A stretch of 64,000 bases of DNA from Ariolimax columbianus (GCA_036924085.1 JAVGWX010000003.1:122136764-122200763); one strand, 5' to 3'; counted from the first letter of the stretch, positions 44,401 through 49,017 are shown. The notes: generated from the sequence alone by a model not told the origin. Translations and numbers: made by a program.

Positions 44401-45887
44401 TGATGTAACTTGAGCTGTATGAAGATTATAGTGAGACAAAAACTGCGCTTGTCATCAACCTCACGATCAGATCCTGAGCTACCTTGAACCAGTGGCAAGA
44501 CATTAGTGTCTTACCTCTCGACCACAGCAACCCTATATATATATATATAGTGAGAGAAAGATCCTACAAGACCAGATCAGGCGCATATTGTTGCGTTAAC
44601 TCACGTCCTTCTTTAAACATCGTTGACCAGTTCTTCACTCTTGTCTTCGACACACTTTTGTCCCCATACACTGCCTGCATTCTGCGATGAATGTCAACTG
44701 GTCGACATCCTTCAGCTGTTAGAAACCGAATCACCGCTCGCTGATCAACTTTGGACGGATTCCATATCACATCCGCTGTTTTCAACGGTCTGCTGAGGAA
44801 ACTATGAGTCGGAGGATAATTACATTTTGCAAACTTGACGGTTGGTATGTGCTGTTTACACCAGAAGTGACGTCCCCATGCGTATCGTACGTATGTTCAC
44901 TTGGTGCAGTTAGGTCCGGTTTCATTTGAACACGCCTCGCATATATAGTTCTCACTTTATTTCTAATATCATCGTCTCCCATCAAATTTCTCATAGCGAC
45001 ACCAACATCATTTGTTAGACATTTCATTGTGACCCTCTGTGCCTTGGATAATAACCAATTTTGATATTTGTTTTATCATAAAGTAGGTAGACACGTAGTG
45101 TTAATCAGTTCTTAGTTTGTTGGAAAGTTGATATTTTCTTGTTTAGAAAGTGCTGACAGTTTCATTGCCACAGCAAAGTTTTTCTGGCACATAGTTTCAA
45201 TTTATCCATTAGAGCCAGCTTCCATTTTCTCTAATAATAATTCCCAAGTATCTGAACTCTTGGACCTGTTTACGTTGGATATTGTTTACATATGTTTAAA
45301 TGACCTAGTGTTCTGCTATTTCTCATAGTTTCTGTCTTCGATTTGCAATTCATCATATGATACCTTTTAGGCTGTTCCGTAACACAATTTGAACCCTATC
45401 CGCTCTCTCTTTTCTTCTTACTTACTGCGTGAACTACTCCTTTAAGTGAAACAACACACAAACATGAAATGCAAAAACATATAATCTAATTTAAAAAATA
45501 CACAATCAAACCAATAATGTCTTTAATTCCAGTATAAAACCATTAGGGCTACGACCAGAGTTATGTTCCCCTTGAAAATGACTGAAGTAGAGTGTTCCAG
45601 AAGCTGTCCTCACATCCTGAGAATCCTTATTAAGACGAGCTGGGTTCTTCAGCGGTTGTGCTGTTTGACTTCATCTACGTGTCGCTTTCTATTACGGGGA
45701 TCACGTCGATCCTCCACCTCGATGGCCAACCTGCCCTAAAATAGCTTGTGTCCTAGGAGAACTGCATGGAAACATCAAAACAAGAGAGAATGACTTACAC
45801 GGCAGCTCGTACAGTGTGTTGAAGATCCGAAACCTGGTCTCGTCCATTTGAACAAACTTGGTTGGGTAGATGGCATGGATTTCAGTC
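4528..45887 (-). CDS. NT5C2: Cytosolic purine 5'-nucleotidase (NT5C2 family), C-terminal 14 exons
   Basis: NT5C2 enzymes dephosphorylate IMP, GMP and related 6-hydroxypurine nucleotides in the cytosol and can transfer phosphate between nucleosides. I assembled 14 minus-strand exons (each listed separately) whose GT-AG junctions keep frame throughout: 1291 bp, 429 residues plus a TAA stop. The product carries HAD motif II (FLATNSDY), motif III lysine (VDARKPLFF), motif IV ([10 protein letters not shown]), the family block [20 protein letters not shown], the MPHESTV segment and an acidic C-terminus. The human protein is about 560 residues, so roughly the first 130-150 are missing, including the motif I DxD nucleophile; those exons were not found up to 64000 and are probably further right. 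No stop or frameshift interrupts the exons, so the gene looks functional. Exact family membership is very likely; splice sites of exons with weak acceptors are less certain. Confidence 0.93.
4835..5340. repeat. About 20-bp degenerate minisatellite
   Basis: Roughly 25 imperfect copies of cctttcaaacatagggttca. It fills the space between the last exon and the right arm of the inverted repeat; a few units (5475-5490) continue after that arm. Confidence 0.85.
5341..5466 (-). repeat. Right arm of a long inverted repeat
   Basis: Reverse complement of 3949-4075, ending aatcactcccatcccacagt. It is followed directly by another unit of the 20-bp minisatellite, suggesting that the arm was inserted into, or copied next to, the array. 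Confidence 0.85.
6686..8887 (-). mobile_element. 5'-truncated LINE with RT, RNase H and zinc knuckle
   Basis: Minus-strand order: RT start ([45 protein letters not shown]) at 8386-8880, FADDLAMW near 8385, then RNase H with [30 protein letters not shown] and [13 protein letters not shown] at 7000-7560, then the knuckle [18 protein letters not shown] near 6840-6900, and a (GAA)n tail at 6686-6706. RNase H-bearing LINEs belong to the I-type group; the exact clade is uncertain. Frameshifts near 8390, 8135, 7790 and 7000 inactivate it. The duplication tgattaatctgttc flanks it at 6672-6685 and 8888-8901. Confidence 0.93.
7000..7788 (-). pseudogene. RNase H domain of the inserted LINE
   Basis: A 262-codon open stretch of the LINE polyprotein. 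The acidic RNase H residues are visible in [18 protein letters not shown] and NEEADRLA. It is out of frame with the RT part upstream and the knuckle part downstream, so it is a fragment of a dead element rather than a host gene. Confidence 0.85.
10155..10868. repeat. 18-bp minisatellite abutting a splice donor
   Basis: Around 38 alternating 18-bp units of the types ttattgggtgaagttagc and ttattggataaagttcac, with indels towards the right end. The last unit ends a few bases from the donor (10868-10873) of the exon at 10874-10983. Two plus frames are open only because the unit is a multiple of three without stops. Confidence 0.93.
10874..10983 (-). CDS. NT5C2: NT5C2-like exon
   Basis: A 110-bp exon beginning [20 protein letters not shown] and continuing [23 protein letters not shown] is diagnostic for NT5C2. 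The acceptor is ctcaacag. The donor gtgtgt was chosen because it gives phase 2, as the last exon requires. Immediately beyond it the 18-bp minisatellite begins. Confidence 0.92.
11089..11339 (+). mobile_element. tRNA-derived SINE (family D)
   Basis: A 251-bp element with a pol III-like head: box A-like ggctagtggtt and box B-like gggttcgtttccc. It continues through caaacccttagaaaatgcag and gcaacgcacaccg to an A-rich tail. A 12-bp duplication, aatatactttaa, is found at 11077-11088 and 11340-11351. The copy at 48771-49017 matches along its length. Confidence 0.9.
11352..12730. other. Intron sequence, no recognised feature
   Basis: No exon, repeat or element was recognised. The small plus-strand frames near 12278-12578 have no known motif. 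Confidence 0.4.
12831..13184 (+). mobile_element. SINE-like element, family A
   Basis: About 350 bp, starting near caagacgttgagcagcgcat and ending gattgagaatgaatgaagc. A near-perfect 12-bp duplication, ccttctttgggt / ccttctttgtgt, lies at 12819-12830 and 13185-13196. It has no obvious coding capacity and no clear tRNA-like box B, so its pol III origin is unproven. Confidence 0.88.
13431..13789 (-). mobile_element. SINE-like element, family A, with (GAA)n tail
   Basis: Reverse-oriented copy of the element at 12831-13184. Its 3' end is a run of GAA (read on the minus strand, at 13431-13448). A 14-bp duplication, ctgcacgtttgtct / ctgcatgtttgtct, is at 13417-13430 and 13790-13803. Confidence 0.9.
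13908..14135. repeat. 50-bp tandem repeat, 4.5 copies
   Basis: Nearly identical copies of a 50-bp unit starting agggtgaatacatagagaag. Copies differ at one or two bases only, so the array is recent. Confidence 0.93.
14190..14530. repeat. 23-bp degenerate minisatellite
   Basis: Units such as atgtaggtatgagtcaagta and atgtaggtatgaatcaggca recur about 14 times, with deletions on the left side. It lies about 290 bases beyond the donor of exon 14823-14941. Confidence 0.85.
14823..14941 (-). CDS. NT5C2: NT5C2-like exon, conserved C-terminal block
   Basis: A 119-bp exon encoding [20 protein letters not shown] then [19 protein letters not shown]. This is the most conserved part of the family's C-terminal region. 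The acceptor is tgctctgtacag and the donor gtaagt. It enters in phase 1 and exits in phase 0. Confidence 0.96.
15165..15360 (-). mobile_element. tRNA-like SINE (family C)
   Basis: On the minus strand it reads tttctgctgacaaggaggg, a box B-like gttcaaatccc, then ggcatatgttgttc and cgacagcagtggcgaag. The copy at 52395-52562 matches the same blocks in order. Confidence 0.7.
15530..15612. repeat. Two-copy 42-bp direct repeat
   Basis: agacattgatagcttcagga and the following 22 bases are repeated once with four or five changes. Confidence 0.75.
15715..15870. repeat. Left part of the 23-bp minisatellite
   Basis: Degenerate units related to caatatactattacagatt. The same repeat resumes at 17466 after a LINE, so 15715-17885 was probably one array before the insertion. 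Confidence 0.85.
15871..17465 (-). mobile_element. 5'-truncated RTE-like LINE inserted in a minisatellite
   Basis: Minus-strand fragments in order: [18 protein letters not shown] near 17350-17400, [20 protein letters not shown] near 17150-17205, [20 protein letters not shown] near 17025-17080, [20 protein letters not shown] near 16740-16800, and [20 protein letters not shown] near 16010-16050. The 3' tail is (TGA)n-like (15873-15886). A 40-bp internal duplication lies at 17196-17275. Frameshifts inactivate it. The same family occurs at 34255-34925. Confidence 0.9.
17466..17885. repeat. Right part of the 23-bp minisatellite, homogeneous
   Basis: About 18 units of acaatatactataacagatt plus atg, almost identical to each other, in contrast to the degenerate part left of the LINE. 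Confidence 0.95.
18230..19000 (-). mobile_element. LINE 3' end, degenerate
   Basis: Minus-strand fragments [40 protein letters not shown] and [11 protein letters not shown] are typical of the region after the RT domain in RTE-like LINEs. It is full of stops. Confidence 0.75.
19003..19290 (-). mobile_element. tRNA-derived SINE (family E), full length
   Basis: On the minus strand the head reads gggagccgcgtatcgcagtg, with a box A-like tggttagcgcagtgg and a box B-like gggttcattcccc. The tail is (TTTAC)n. A 13-bp duplication, ttacttttatgtt, is at 18990-19002 and 19291-19303. The fragment at 1788-1930 is the same family. Confidence 0.92.
19482..19539 (-). CDS. NT5C2: NT5C2-like exon
   Basis: A 58-bp exon encoding [19 protein letters not shown] plus the first base of a glycine codon, matching the family's VTHDMDMCYGMMGSLFRSG. 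The acceptor is tcttcaag and the donor gtgagt. A short GT run follows in the intron. Confidence 0.94.
19600..19765. repeat. Degenerate repeat of acacaaattcatacagatat type
   Basis: Six or seven copies of a 24-30 bp unit ending in acagatatacacacac. It lies about 60 bases upstream of the acceptor of exon 19482-19539. Confidence 0.75.
19903..20688. repeat. 17-bp minisatellite, about 46 copies
   Basis: Unit gacattctgtaccaaca, with C/T variants at the CCG/CTG/CCA position. Because 17 is not divisible by three and the unit has no stop in most phases, long frames are open on both strands (up to 303 codons). They repeat a 17-residue pattern and are not evidence for a protein. Confidence 0.97.
21047..21168 (+). 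mobile_element. Short 120-bp dispersed element (family G)
   Basis: gtcttgatgatataacttgt ... ccttggaccagtggcaaaac matches 44388-44510. It interrupts the A2 copy after gcctgtttccag. No terminal inverted repeats were seen. Confidence 0.7.
21247..21424. repeat. 31-bp tandem repeat, about 6 copies
   Basis: Unit built on gtcactgaccctgacgcaag plus cagccagctga. The flanking single-copy order matches tttgaccctgatgcaagcag at 30558-30580, so the unit is a piece of the A2 element. Confidence 0.9.
21455..22031. repeat. 25-bp minisatellite, 23 copies, almost perfect
   Basis: Unit ttcactattgcatctttggc plus cccac. It corresponds to ttcactgctgcatcttcggc at 30608-30627, the 5' tip of an unexpanded A2 copy. 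Three plus frames are open throughout. Confidence 0.97.
22400..23255. repeat. 27-bp minisatellite, about 31 copies
   Basis: Unit ggtgttcaatacactggtgt plus ggatctt; the plus frame repeats GVDLGVQYT. Because the unit is nine codons, several frames are open for hundreds of codons. Single-base variants (cacTgg/cccTgg) are scattered, so it is a VNTR rather than a gene. Confidence 0.96.
23707..23767 (-). CDS. NT5C2: NT5C2-like exon
   Basis: A 61-bp exon encoding [20 protein letters not shown], matching the family's [21 protein letters not shown]. The acceptor is attacag and the donor gtatgt. It completes a split AGA codon left by the motif IV exon. A 33-bp minisatellite starts about 25-30 bases upstream of the acceptor. 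Confidence 0.93.
23790..24128. repeat. 33-bp minisatellite, 10 copies, next to a splice acceptor
   Basis: Unit gcatgctatacgcagaatca plus ttttaatgtggag, translating as [11 protein letters not shown]. It ends about 25-30 bases from the acceptor of exon 23707-23767, inside the region where the branch point should lie. Confidence 0.95.
24237..27665 (+). mobile_element. Family A2 element swollen by a 3.2-kb internal VNTR
   Basis: The left edge (gagctgaagatgtagcagtg) matches the 5' tip of the A2 copy at 30365-30640 (read in sense), and the right flank from 27430 (gcaggatcagcaaaccatag, tgacggcccttgaaacaggc, gtgctgaaacaggatgttgt) follows its body in order. Between them the 18-bp segment cagtgaatggactgacag is amplified over 3.2 kb. 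Confidence 0.75.
24250..27425. repeat. 18-bp-based minisatellite, about 3.2 kb
   Basis: Basic unit cagtgaatggactgacag, with 22-bp (extra acag or actg) and higher-order variants such as blocks containing ggcctgacagacagcagtga. Stretches of several hundred bases are themselves repeated (for example 24790-25120 and 25060-25350). This is the largest array of the window. Confidence 0.96.
27821..28049 (-). CDS. NT5C2: NT5C2-like exon with HAD motif IV
   Basis: The longest coding exon, 229 bp. It encodes [10 protein letters not shown], then [36 protein letters not shown] and SQIAEIYR. The two aspartates of GDHIFGDI form HAD motif IV, which binds the catalytic magnesium. The donor is gtaata. The acceptor (gggagcag) is weak and rests on phase and alignment. 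About two extra residues precede EVLYVGD compared with the human protein. Confidence 0.95.
28185..28295. repeat. Two-copy direct repeat of about 58 bp
   Basis: tatagaatggtaaggattag plus flanks occur twice in tandem, at about 28210 and 28258. Confidence 0.7.
28359..29102 (-). mobile_element. Internally deleted mariner with TA target duplications
   Basis: Terminal inverted repeats caaagggcgctcaagtcaaa and cgaggggcgttcaaatcaaa (right end, reverse complemented) are about 85% identical and flanked by TA at 28357-28358 and 29103-29104. On the minus strand the transposase starts [16 protein letters not shown] at 28945, continues [11 protein letters not shown], and near 28640-28620 jumps to [12 protein letters not shown]. 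The middle, with the first two catalytic aspartates, is deleted, and stops occur. It sits in the intron between exons 27821-28049 and 29486-29552. Confidence 0.88.
29165..29275. repeat. Dispersed repeat shared with 57885-57980
   Basis: agtagcatgttctttacaac ... ttggttgttataagtttc ... gttgccattactttcc is found again, slightly shortened, at 57885-57980. Its nature is unknown. Confidence 0.6.
29386..29413. repeat. (AC)n microsatellite
   Basis: About 12 AC units in the intron just downstream of exon 29486-29552. Confidence 0.9.
29486..29552 (-). CDS. NT5C2: NT5C2-like exon
   Basis: A 67-bp exon encoding [20 protein letters not shown] then SG, matching the family's [23 protein letters not shown]. 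The acceptor is ctacacag and the donor gtgaga. It exits in phase 1 and the next exon supplies GT to complete a glycine codon. Confidence 0.94.
30050..30310. repeat. 60-bp tandem repeat, about 4 copies
   Basis: Units built on ttgataatcacgaatctcat and tgactgtgcctccactgtgc, with the outer copies more diverged. Confidence 0.88.
30365..30640 (-). mobile_element. Family A2 element, unexpanded copy
   Basis: Read on the minus strand it begins ggggccgaagatgcagcagt, then gaatgagctgacagcaacca, cttgcatcagggtcaaagac, gtggcggtcctgtaaacaga and ends near ctgtaaactatgacatcaag. It aligns block by block with family A (for example 13431-13789) and serves as the reference for the three expanded segments elsewhere. 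Confidence 0.75.
30925..31320 (-). mobile_element. LINE 3' fragment
   Basis: Minus-strand fragments [40 protein letters not shown] and [16 protein letters not shown] follow the C-terminal order of RTE-like LINEs. Confidence 0.8.
31418..31525 (-). CDS. NT5C2: NT5C2-like exon with HAD motif III
   Basis: A 108-bp exon encoding [20 protein letters not shown] then [16 protein letters not shown]. The lysine in VDARKPLFF is HAD motif III. Both ends are phase 0; the acceptor is atcacag and the donor gtaagt. The start is shorter than the human proline-rich loop, so the family's HGPKPGSSH loop is reduced here. Confidence 0.95.
31560..32150. other. Intron sequence, no recognised feature
   Basis: A short repeat (gaattaacagatcctggaaa, found again near 32090) is the only structure noticed. 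Confidence 0.4.
32153..32350 (-). mobile_element. LINE fragment upstream of the RT domain
   Basis: The frame encodes [20 protein letters not shown] and [14 protein letters not shown], resembling the linker between endonuclease and RT in RTE-like LINEs (NRF..L, W....ACEEVLG). It is an isolated piece. Confidence 0.7.
32403..32432 (-). CDS. NT5C2: NT5C2-like 30-bp microexon
   Basis: Only ten codons, [10 protein letters not shown], matching the family's KIMTYLF. It is phase 0 at both ends, so skipping it would keep frame but remove part of the core helix after motif II. The acceptor is tttcag and the donor gttagt. Confidence 0.92.
33150..33350. repeat. 62-bp tandem repeat, 3 copies
   Basis: atcaatatcattgaaccgat and gtcaacctgtcaggtttgag recur three times. 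Confidence 0.88.
33437..33640. repeat. Short inverted repeat related to the 4.1 and 61.7 kb repeats
   Basis: ttacagtggctcttctcaca at about 33443 is the imperfect reverse complement of gatgtgaggagagtcactgtaa near 33610. The block gagccactgtaacccgct at 4155 and gagccactgtaaccggct at 61673 belong to the same family. Confidence 0.6.
34255..34925 (+). mobile_element. RTE-like LINE 3' end
   Basis: Plus-strand fragments: [70 protein letters not shown] and a [15 protein letters not shown] sequence near 34745-34775. This is the same family as 15871-17465. Frameshifts and stops abound. Confidence 0.85.
34926..36240. other. Intron sequence, no recognised feature
   Basis: No exon, array or element recognised; the 85-codon plus frame at 35818-36075 shows no motif. 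Confidence 0.4.
36248..36308 (-). CDS. NT5C2: NT5C2-like exon with HAD motif II
   Basis: A 61-bp exon encoding [20 protein letters not shown]. The TNSDY stretch holds HAD motif II, whose threonine (T249 in the human enzyme, from memory) positions the phosphoryl intermediate. The acceptor is tttttcag and the donor gtaagt. It completes a split AGA codon from the previous exon. Confidence 0.95.
36590..36947 (+). mobile_element. SINE-like element, family A
   Basis: Starts gggatcaagacgctgagcag and ends gagaacgaacgaagcc. An 11-bp duplication, tgatacaatac, is at 36579-36589 and 36948-36958. Confidence 0.93.
37380..37935. repeat. 51-bp minisatellite, about 11 copies, next to a splice donor
   Basis: Unit ccaaccactcaagatgatta plus tatatacagagactgattctgacaaccacag in variable length; the longest plus frame repeats [17 protein letters not shown]. 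The array ends about 25 bases from the donor of exon 37958-38037. Confidence 0.94.
37958..38037 (-). CDS. NT5C2: NT5C2-like exon
   Basis: An 80-bp exon encoding [18 protein letters not shown] then ERLPVLLTR, matching the family's [20 protein letters not shown] helix region. The acceptor is catgaag and the donor gtagat, both below-average sites. A 51-bp minisatellite (37380-37935) begins about 25 bases inside the following intron. Confidence 0.88.
38170..38830. repeat. 52-bp minisatellite, about 13 copies
   Basis: Unit built on aagctgagtccacatggcac and aggaagaaaacagtcag, with 1-3 GAT units between copies giving length variation in steps of three. Confidence 0.93.
38920..39530. repeat. Complex degenerate repeat of aaggtcttgtaaggagtcca type
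   Basis: About 25 units of 20-25 bp, arranged in a higher-order block that includes gttattgacaagaagtacac three times (about 39115, 39240 and 39385). Confidence 0.88.
39865..40335 (+). mobile_element. CR1/L2-like LINE, C-terminal fragment and 3' end
   Basis: The plus frame encodes [49 protein letters not shown], then after a stop [20 protein letters not shown] and [12 protein letters not shown]. The order and sequence are typical of the CR1/L2 group C-terminus. It ends in a taagttaagttaag tail; the same 3' end occurs at 2105 and, reversed, at 3045. Confidence 0.9.
40544..40640 (-). CDS. NT5C2: NT5C2-like exon
   Basis: A 97-bp exon encoding [18 protein letters not shown] then [14 protein letters not shown], matching the family segment ending in DVRDAVDWVHYKG. 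The donor is gtaagt. The acceptor (ttgaaaag) lacks a strong pyrimidine tract; it was chosen because it is the site whose phase completes the split CAG codon from the previous exon. Confidence 0.87.
41010..41515. repeat. 36-bp minisatellite, about 13 copies
   Basis: Unit gatgtctcaccatacagcat plus agacctatctgattat, translating [12 protein letters not shown]. The right third uses a 41-bp variant with an extra cacct. Confidence 0.95.
41750..41962. repeat. 42-bp tandem repeat, 5 copies
   Basis: Unit caatcaaagacaaatatggc plus aactaaaactaacagctgtcac, nearly identical among copies. Confidence 0.94.
42235..43475 (+). mobile_element. RTE-like LINE, degenerate
   Basis: Plus-strand fragments from the RT domain ([23 protein letters not shown] near 42550-42605, [10 protein letters not shown] near 42675) to the C-terminus ([22 protein letters not shown] at 43010-43050, [12 protein letters not shown] and [10 protein letters not shown] near 43260-43385). 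It has many stops. It occupies the intron right after exon 43546-43603. Confidence 0.8.
43546..43603 (-). CDS. NT5C2: NT5C2-like exon
   Basis: A 58-bp exon encoding [18 protein letters not shown], equivalent to the family's TYLLACLVDFF region. The acceptor is ctttcag and the donor gtaagt. Entry phase 1 and exit phase 2 fit both neighbours exactly, which was how its borders were chosen. Confidence 0.9.
43605..44385. other. Intron sequence with one dispersed block
   Basis: atcttaatagactcaaacac at 43867-43891 is the reverse complement of a block at 2052-2078, so a dispersed repeat is present. Nothing else was recognised. Confidence 0.4.
44388..44512 (+). mobile_element. Short 120-bp dispersed element (family G)
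   Basis: gtcttgatgatgtaacttga ... accttgaaccagtggcaag matches 21047-21168. Confidence 0.7.
44555..45030 (-). mobile_element. Mariner transposase N-terminal fragment
   Basis: On the minus strand [40 protein letters not shown] and [10 protein letters not shown] are the helix-turn-helix DNA-binding region of a mariner transposase. No catalytic domain follows. The open stretch before it (44782-45027) is not recognised. Confidence 0.8.
45030..45795. other. Intron sequence, no recognised feature
   Basis: Nothing recognised on either strand. Confidence 0.4.
45799..45887 (-). CDS. NT5C2: NT5C2-like exon (first one found)
   Basis: This 89-bp exon encodes [13 protein letters not shown] followed by [16 protein letters not shown], matching the family segment in which YPNKF and a ILNTLF-like stretch follow the HAD core insertion. 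The acceptor is tgtattctag and the donor is gtaagt. It enters in phase 2 and leaves in phase 1. The codon before it must come from an exon further to the right that I did not find. Confidence 0.9.
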
Positions 45888-46019
45888 CTAGAATACAAAT
45901 ATTCAAATCTATTAGTTATCGGTTACTGATCCGGGCGATGCCCGAGTTTGTCACCACGTTTCGGGGTCCCTAGATGTATCAGTGTAATCGTTTAACTTTG
46001 ATCAGTTTCGTTTGAAGAA

Positions 46020-46410
46020 TGAGACAGTTAGCTTTAGTCAGGATCGAGATGTCCACTTTAGTCAGGATAGAGATGTCCACTTTCAGTCATGATCGAGATG
46101 TTCACTTTAGATCAGGATCGAGATGTCCACTTTAGATCAGGATAGAGATGTCCACTTTCAGTCAGGATCGAGATGTCCACTTTCAGTCAGAATCGAGATG
46201 TTCACTTAAGGTCAGGATCGAGATGTCCACTTTAGGTCAGGATCGAGATGTCCACTTTAGGTCAGGATCGAGATGTCCACTTGAGATCAGGATAGAGATG
46301 TCCACTTTCAGTCAGGATCGAGATGTTCACTTTAGGTCAGGATCGAGATGTCCACTTTCGGTCAGGATCGAGATGTCCACTTTCGGTCAGGATCGAGATG
46401 TCCACTTCTA
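46020..46410. repeat. 25-bp minisatellite, about 15 copies
   Basis: Unit ggtcaggatcgagatgtcca plus cttta. It directly precedes the 5' side of a family A2 copy, whose sequence resumes near 46421 (ggggtcgatgaccgcagcca). Confidence 0.93.
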
Positions 46411-46419
46411 CAGAGACAC

Positions 46420-46740
46420 CGGGGTCGATGACCGCAGCCAGAGACACATAGATGGCTGTTTTGGGTCAGGGTCTGCGAACTTAAGTTGACCAAGACCCTG
46501 TTCCGACTCAAAGTGACAGCCCTGGAAACAGGCTGTACTCATGTTGTCTCGCTCAGAGAATAGGGAACACATTTGGAAGGCAAACTGCCTCCCAAATTCC
46601 TTGCTGAAACCGGATGTGTCGATCAAAACAACGCAGATATCGCAGCTTCGTTGTAAACTAAAACACAAAGCCACACGTCTTTTTCAGGACGAACCCCGAG
46701 GAAGAAGAAGAAGATGAAGAAGAAGAAGAAGAAAAAAATG
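46420..46740 (+). mobile_element. Family A2 element with (GAA)n tail
   Basis: Blocks cagccagagacacatagatg, gggtcagggtctgcgaac, cctggaaacaggctgtac, ttgctgaaaccggatgtgtc and cagcttcgttgtaaacta follow the A/A2 order. The 3' end is a GAA-rich run at 46697-46735. Confidence 0.75.
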
Positions 46741-46924
46741 CCAAAGCTGAAGAGTTTTAGTTCACACGAGTTTATGTTACGCAAAAACAAAGAAGGAGAT
46801 GGGTTGCAAAGATTATTTCTAGCGACAAAGAGTTCGCCCACAGCCTACACAGCTGTACATGGGAACATGGGTTGCTGTTACTTAAGAAAAATCGGCTGGG
46901 ATGTGAACGCTTCTTCTTCTTAGT

Positions 46925-47045
46925 CGGCTGGGATCTGAAGGGTTCTTTCTCTTTCTCCTCGTCTTCTTGCTCCCTCCTACTCTTTCTCTCCTCAGCCTCT
47001 TCCTCCTCCTCATTTTCCTCTTCTTCTTCTTGTGCTTCGTCTGTG
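46925..47045. repeat. Polypyrimidine tract (TTC/TCC-rich)
   Basis: About 110 bases almost entirely C and T. It pairs in composition with the GAA-rich tail 200 bases to the left. Confidence 0.85.
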
Positions 47046-47127
47046 ATCATTCCTCAGTTAGACTGGAACTCCGGATTCTTCAATACATTCTGCTCTTTTA
47101 AAAAGTCTCATTACCGTCATAGTTTCT

Positions 47128-47515
47128 CCCGTAGGGAAGTCGGTGTGAGCTACACTCTTCTCCTCAGATCTGAGTGTTGTAGGGGAGTCTGTGTGAGCTA
47201 CACTCTTCTCCTCAGATCTGAGTATTGTAGGGAAGTCGGTGTGAGCTACACTCTTCTCCTCAGATCTGAGTGTTGTAGGGGAGTCGGTGTGAGCTACACT
47301 CTTCTCTTCAGATCTGAGTGTTGTAGGGGAGACAGGGGTGAGCTACACTTTTCTCCTCAGATCTGAGTGTTGTAGGGGAGTCGGTGTGAGCTACACTCTT
47401 CTCCTCAGATCTGAGTGTTGTAGGGGAGTCGGTATGAGCTACACTCTTCTCCTCAGATCTGAGTGTTGTAGGGGAGTCGGTGTGAGCTACACTCTTCTCC
47501 TCACATCTGAGTGTT
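47128..47515. repeat. 48-bp minisatellite, 8 copies
   Basis: Unit gagtcggtgtgagctacact plus cttctcctcagatctgagtgttgtaggg. On the minus strand it repeats RSEEKSVAHTDSPTTL. It continues directly from the LINE fragment at 47516-47930. Confidence 0.95.
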
Positions 47516-47930
47516 ATGGGCATTTATGAAGTACATGTGCTGCTGTCATGCTTGCCAGTAACAGAGACTGGTGGTACACATCTTGAATTTGATGTACACA
47601 TAGTGCCCCATTCTTTGCTGCGGCCAGTTTGGTGACGTAGTATGAGAACCAAGTCTGTTCTGGACGGCTGCTAAGATCCGTCATGTATGTGGCATTGTGA
47701 ATCTTCATTCTGCTAATTGACATTGAATTGCGCTTTTATTATGGCGTTTGCTTCTTCATAGTTGACCAGGTATTCTTGACGTATCGATTACGTTTCATCT
47801 TTGGCTAGACTGTTGACCTCCTCGTGTTCCATAATTTATAGTGCGAAGGTATCCACTGAATCACTGCTTTCTGACACATCAAGGCCCTCTGCTTGCGAAG
47901 AAAAAAAGGGTCAAGCATCTGACCCAACCA
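47516..47930 (-). mobile_element. RNase H-bearing LINE fragment
   Basis: Minus-strand fragments AVIQWIPSHYKLWNTRR, NYEEANAIIKAQFN and TAAHVLHKCP resemble the end of the RNase H domain, the linker and the zinc knuckle in the LINE at 6686-8887. It is highly diverged, so a different subfamily. Confidence 0.65.
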
Positions 47931-48770
47931 GTCGCTTAGACAGACTGGGTCTACTATCAGATAAGTAGACCATTTTTTCCTTATATGTTGATTTGTTAGT
48001 TCAGTATTGTTGTTATTTGTTGTCCCTTATGAAGGCCTATTGGTCGTAACGTAGGTTTTGTTTGTGTTCTAGTCTCATTGCGGTATCTGACCATACCTAT
48101 TTAAAAATTTTGATTAAACTGAACCTTAATCAACTTTTATATTGTTTTTTCCCCAATGTTTTCTGAAGCGTAAACGAACTCCATTCCCCAGATATGAAAA
48201 AGGACATGACATCGTACAATGAAGTCTTTCACACTCCATCCTAGACGTCAGTGCCTGCTACAGGACACCCTTGACCTTACACGAGAACACGCATACATCA
48301 GATATGAATCTGGCAAGCATGAAAACTCACCTGTATGACAGGTACGATTACATCTGAGTTAGGCTCCTACCTTAAGGTATGTTTAGCCTAAGATAGGTTA
48401 TCAATTACACGCTACTGCCTATGGACATCTAAAACCTGCCAGATTCACGAAACTGAGATATATTTCTCTCTCCCCCGTCAAAATATAACTCCAGAGATCA
48501 TCTGCTCGCAAACATGTCTCCATTCCTAGAGCGCTCTGCCCTGGTTTTTTTAATCAACATACACCCATTGTGTCCGGACCACGAGTGTAAAACCATCCAA
48601 AAAAATTTCATTAACAAAAAATCTGTTATCTCAAAATGCACTAACATGTACAGAATAATTTAGTTATATTAACTTAGCTAGCTTCCCATTACGACACTCG
48701 CCAATCACTCATTGTGTTCATCAAAAATTTGAATCAAAAGAAAGTGTATTAGCGTGCATATCATTTTTGT
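47931..48770. other. No recognised feature
   Basis: Nothing recognised on either strand. Confidence 0.4.
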
Positions 48771-49017
48771 GTTGGGGACGGCGTAGTTAAGTGGCACGGC
48801 TCACAAGCCGAAGGTACTGGGTTCGATCCCCATGACAGCACCGGCCGTTACCCCGAAGAAGCAAACCCTTAGAAAATGCAGGGGGAAGCAGACCCTTACA
48901 TACAATTCATGCCGATGTCGAATGCACTGGGCCGACAGGCACAACATAAAAACCACAGTGCAACGCACACCGTCATGGGGATTAGAGAAATGAGGCGAAC
49001 GGACCCAAAAAAAAAAT
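48771..49017 (+). mobile_element. tRNA-derived SINE (family D)
   Basis: Box B-like gggttcgatcccc, then aaacccttagaaaatgcagg, gcactgggccgacaggcac, caacgcacaccg and an A-rich tail. Matches 11089-11339 along its length. Confidence 0.9.

Noticed and set aside
46772..47050. Glu-rich minus-strand frame (acidic protein)
   Set aside because: It is the translation of a simple polypyrimidine tract next to a GAA tail.
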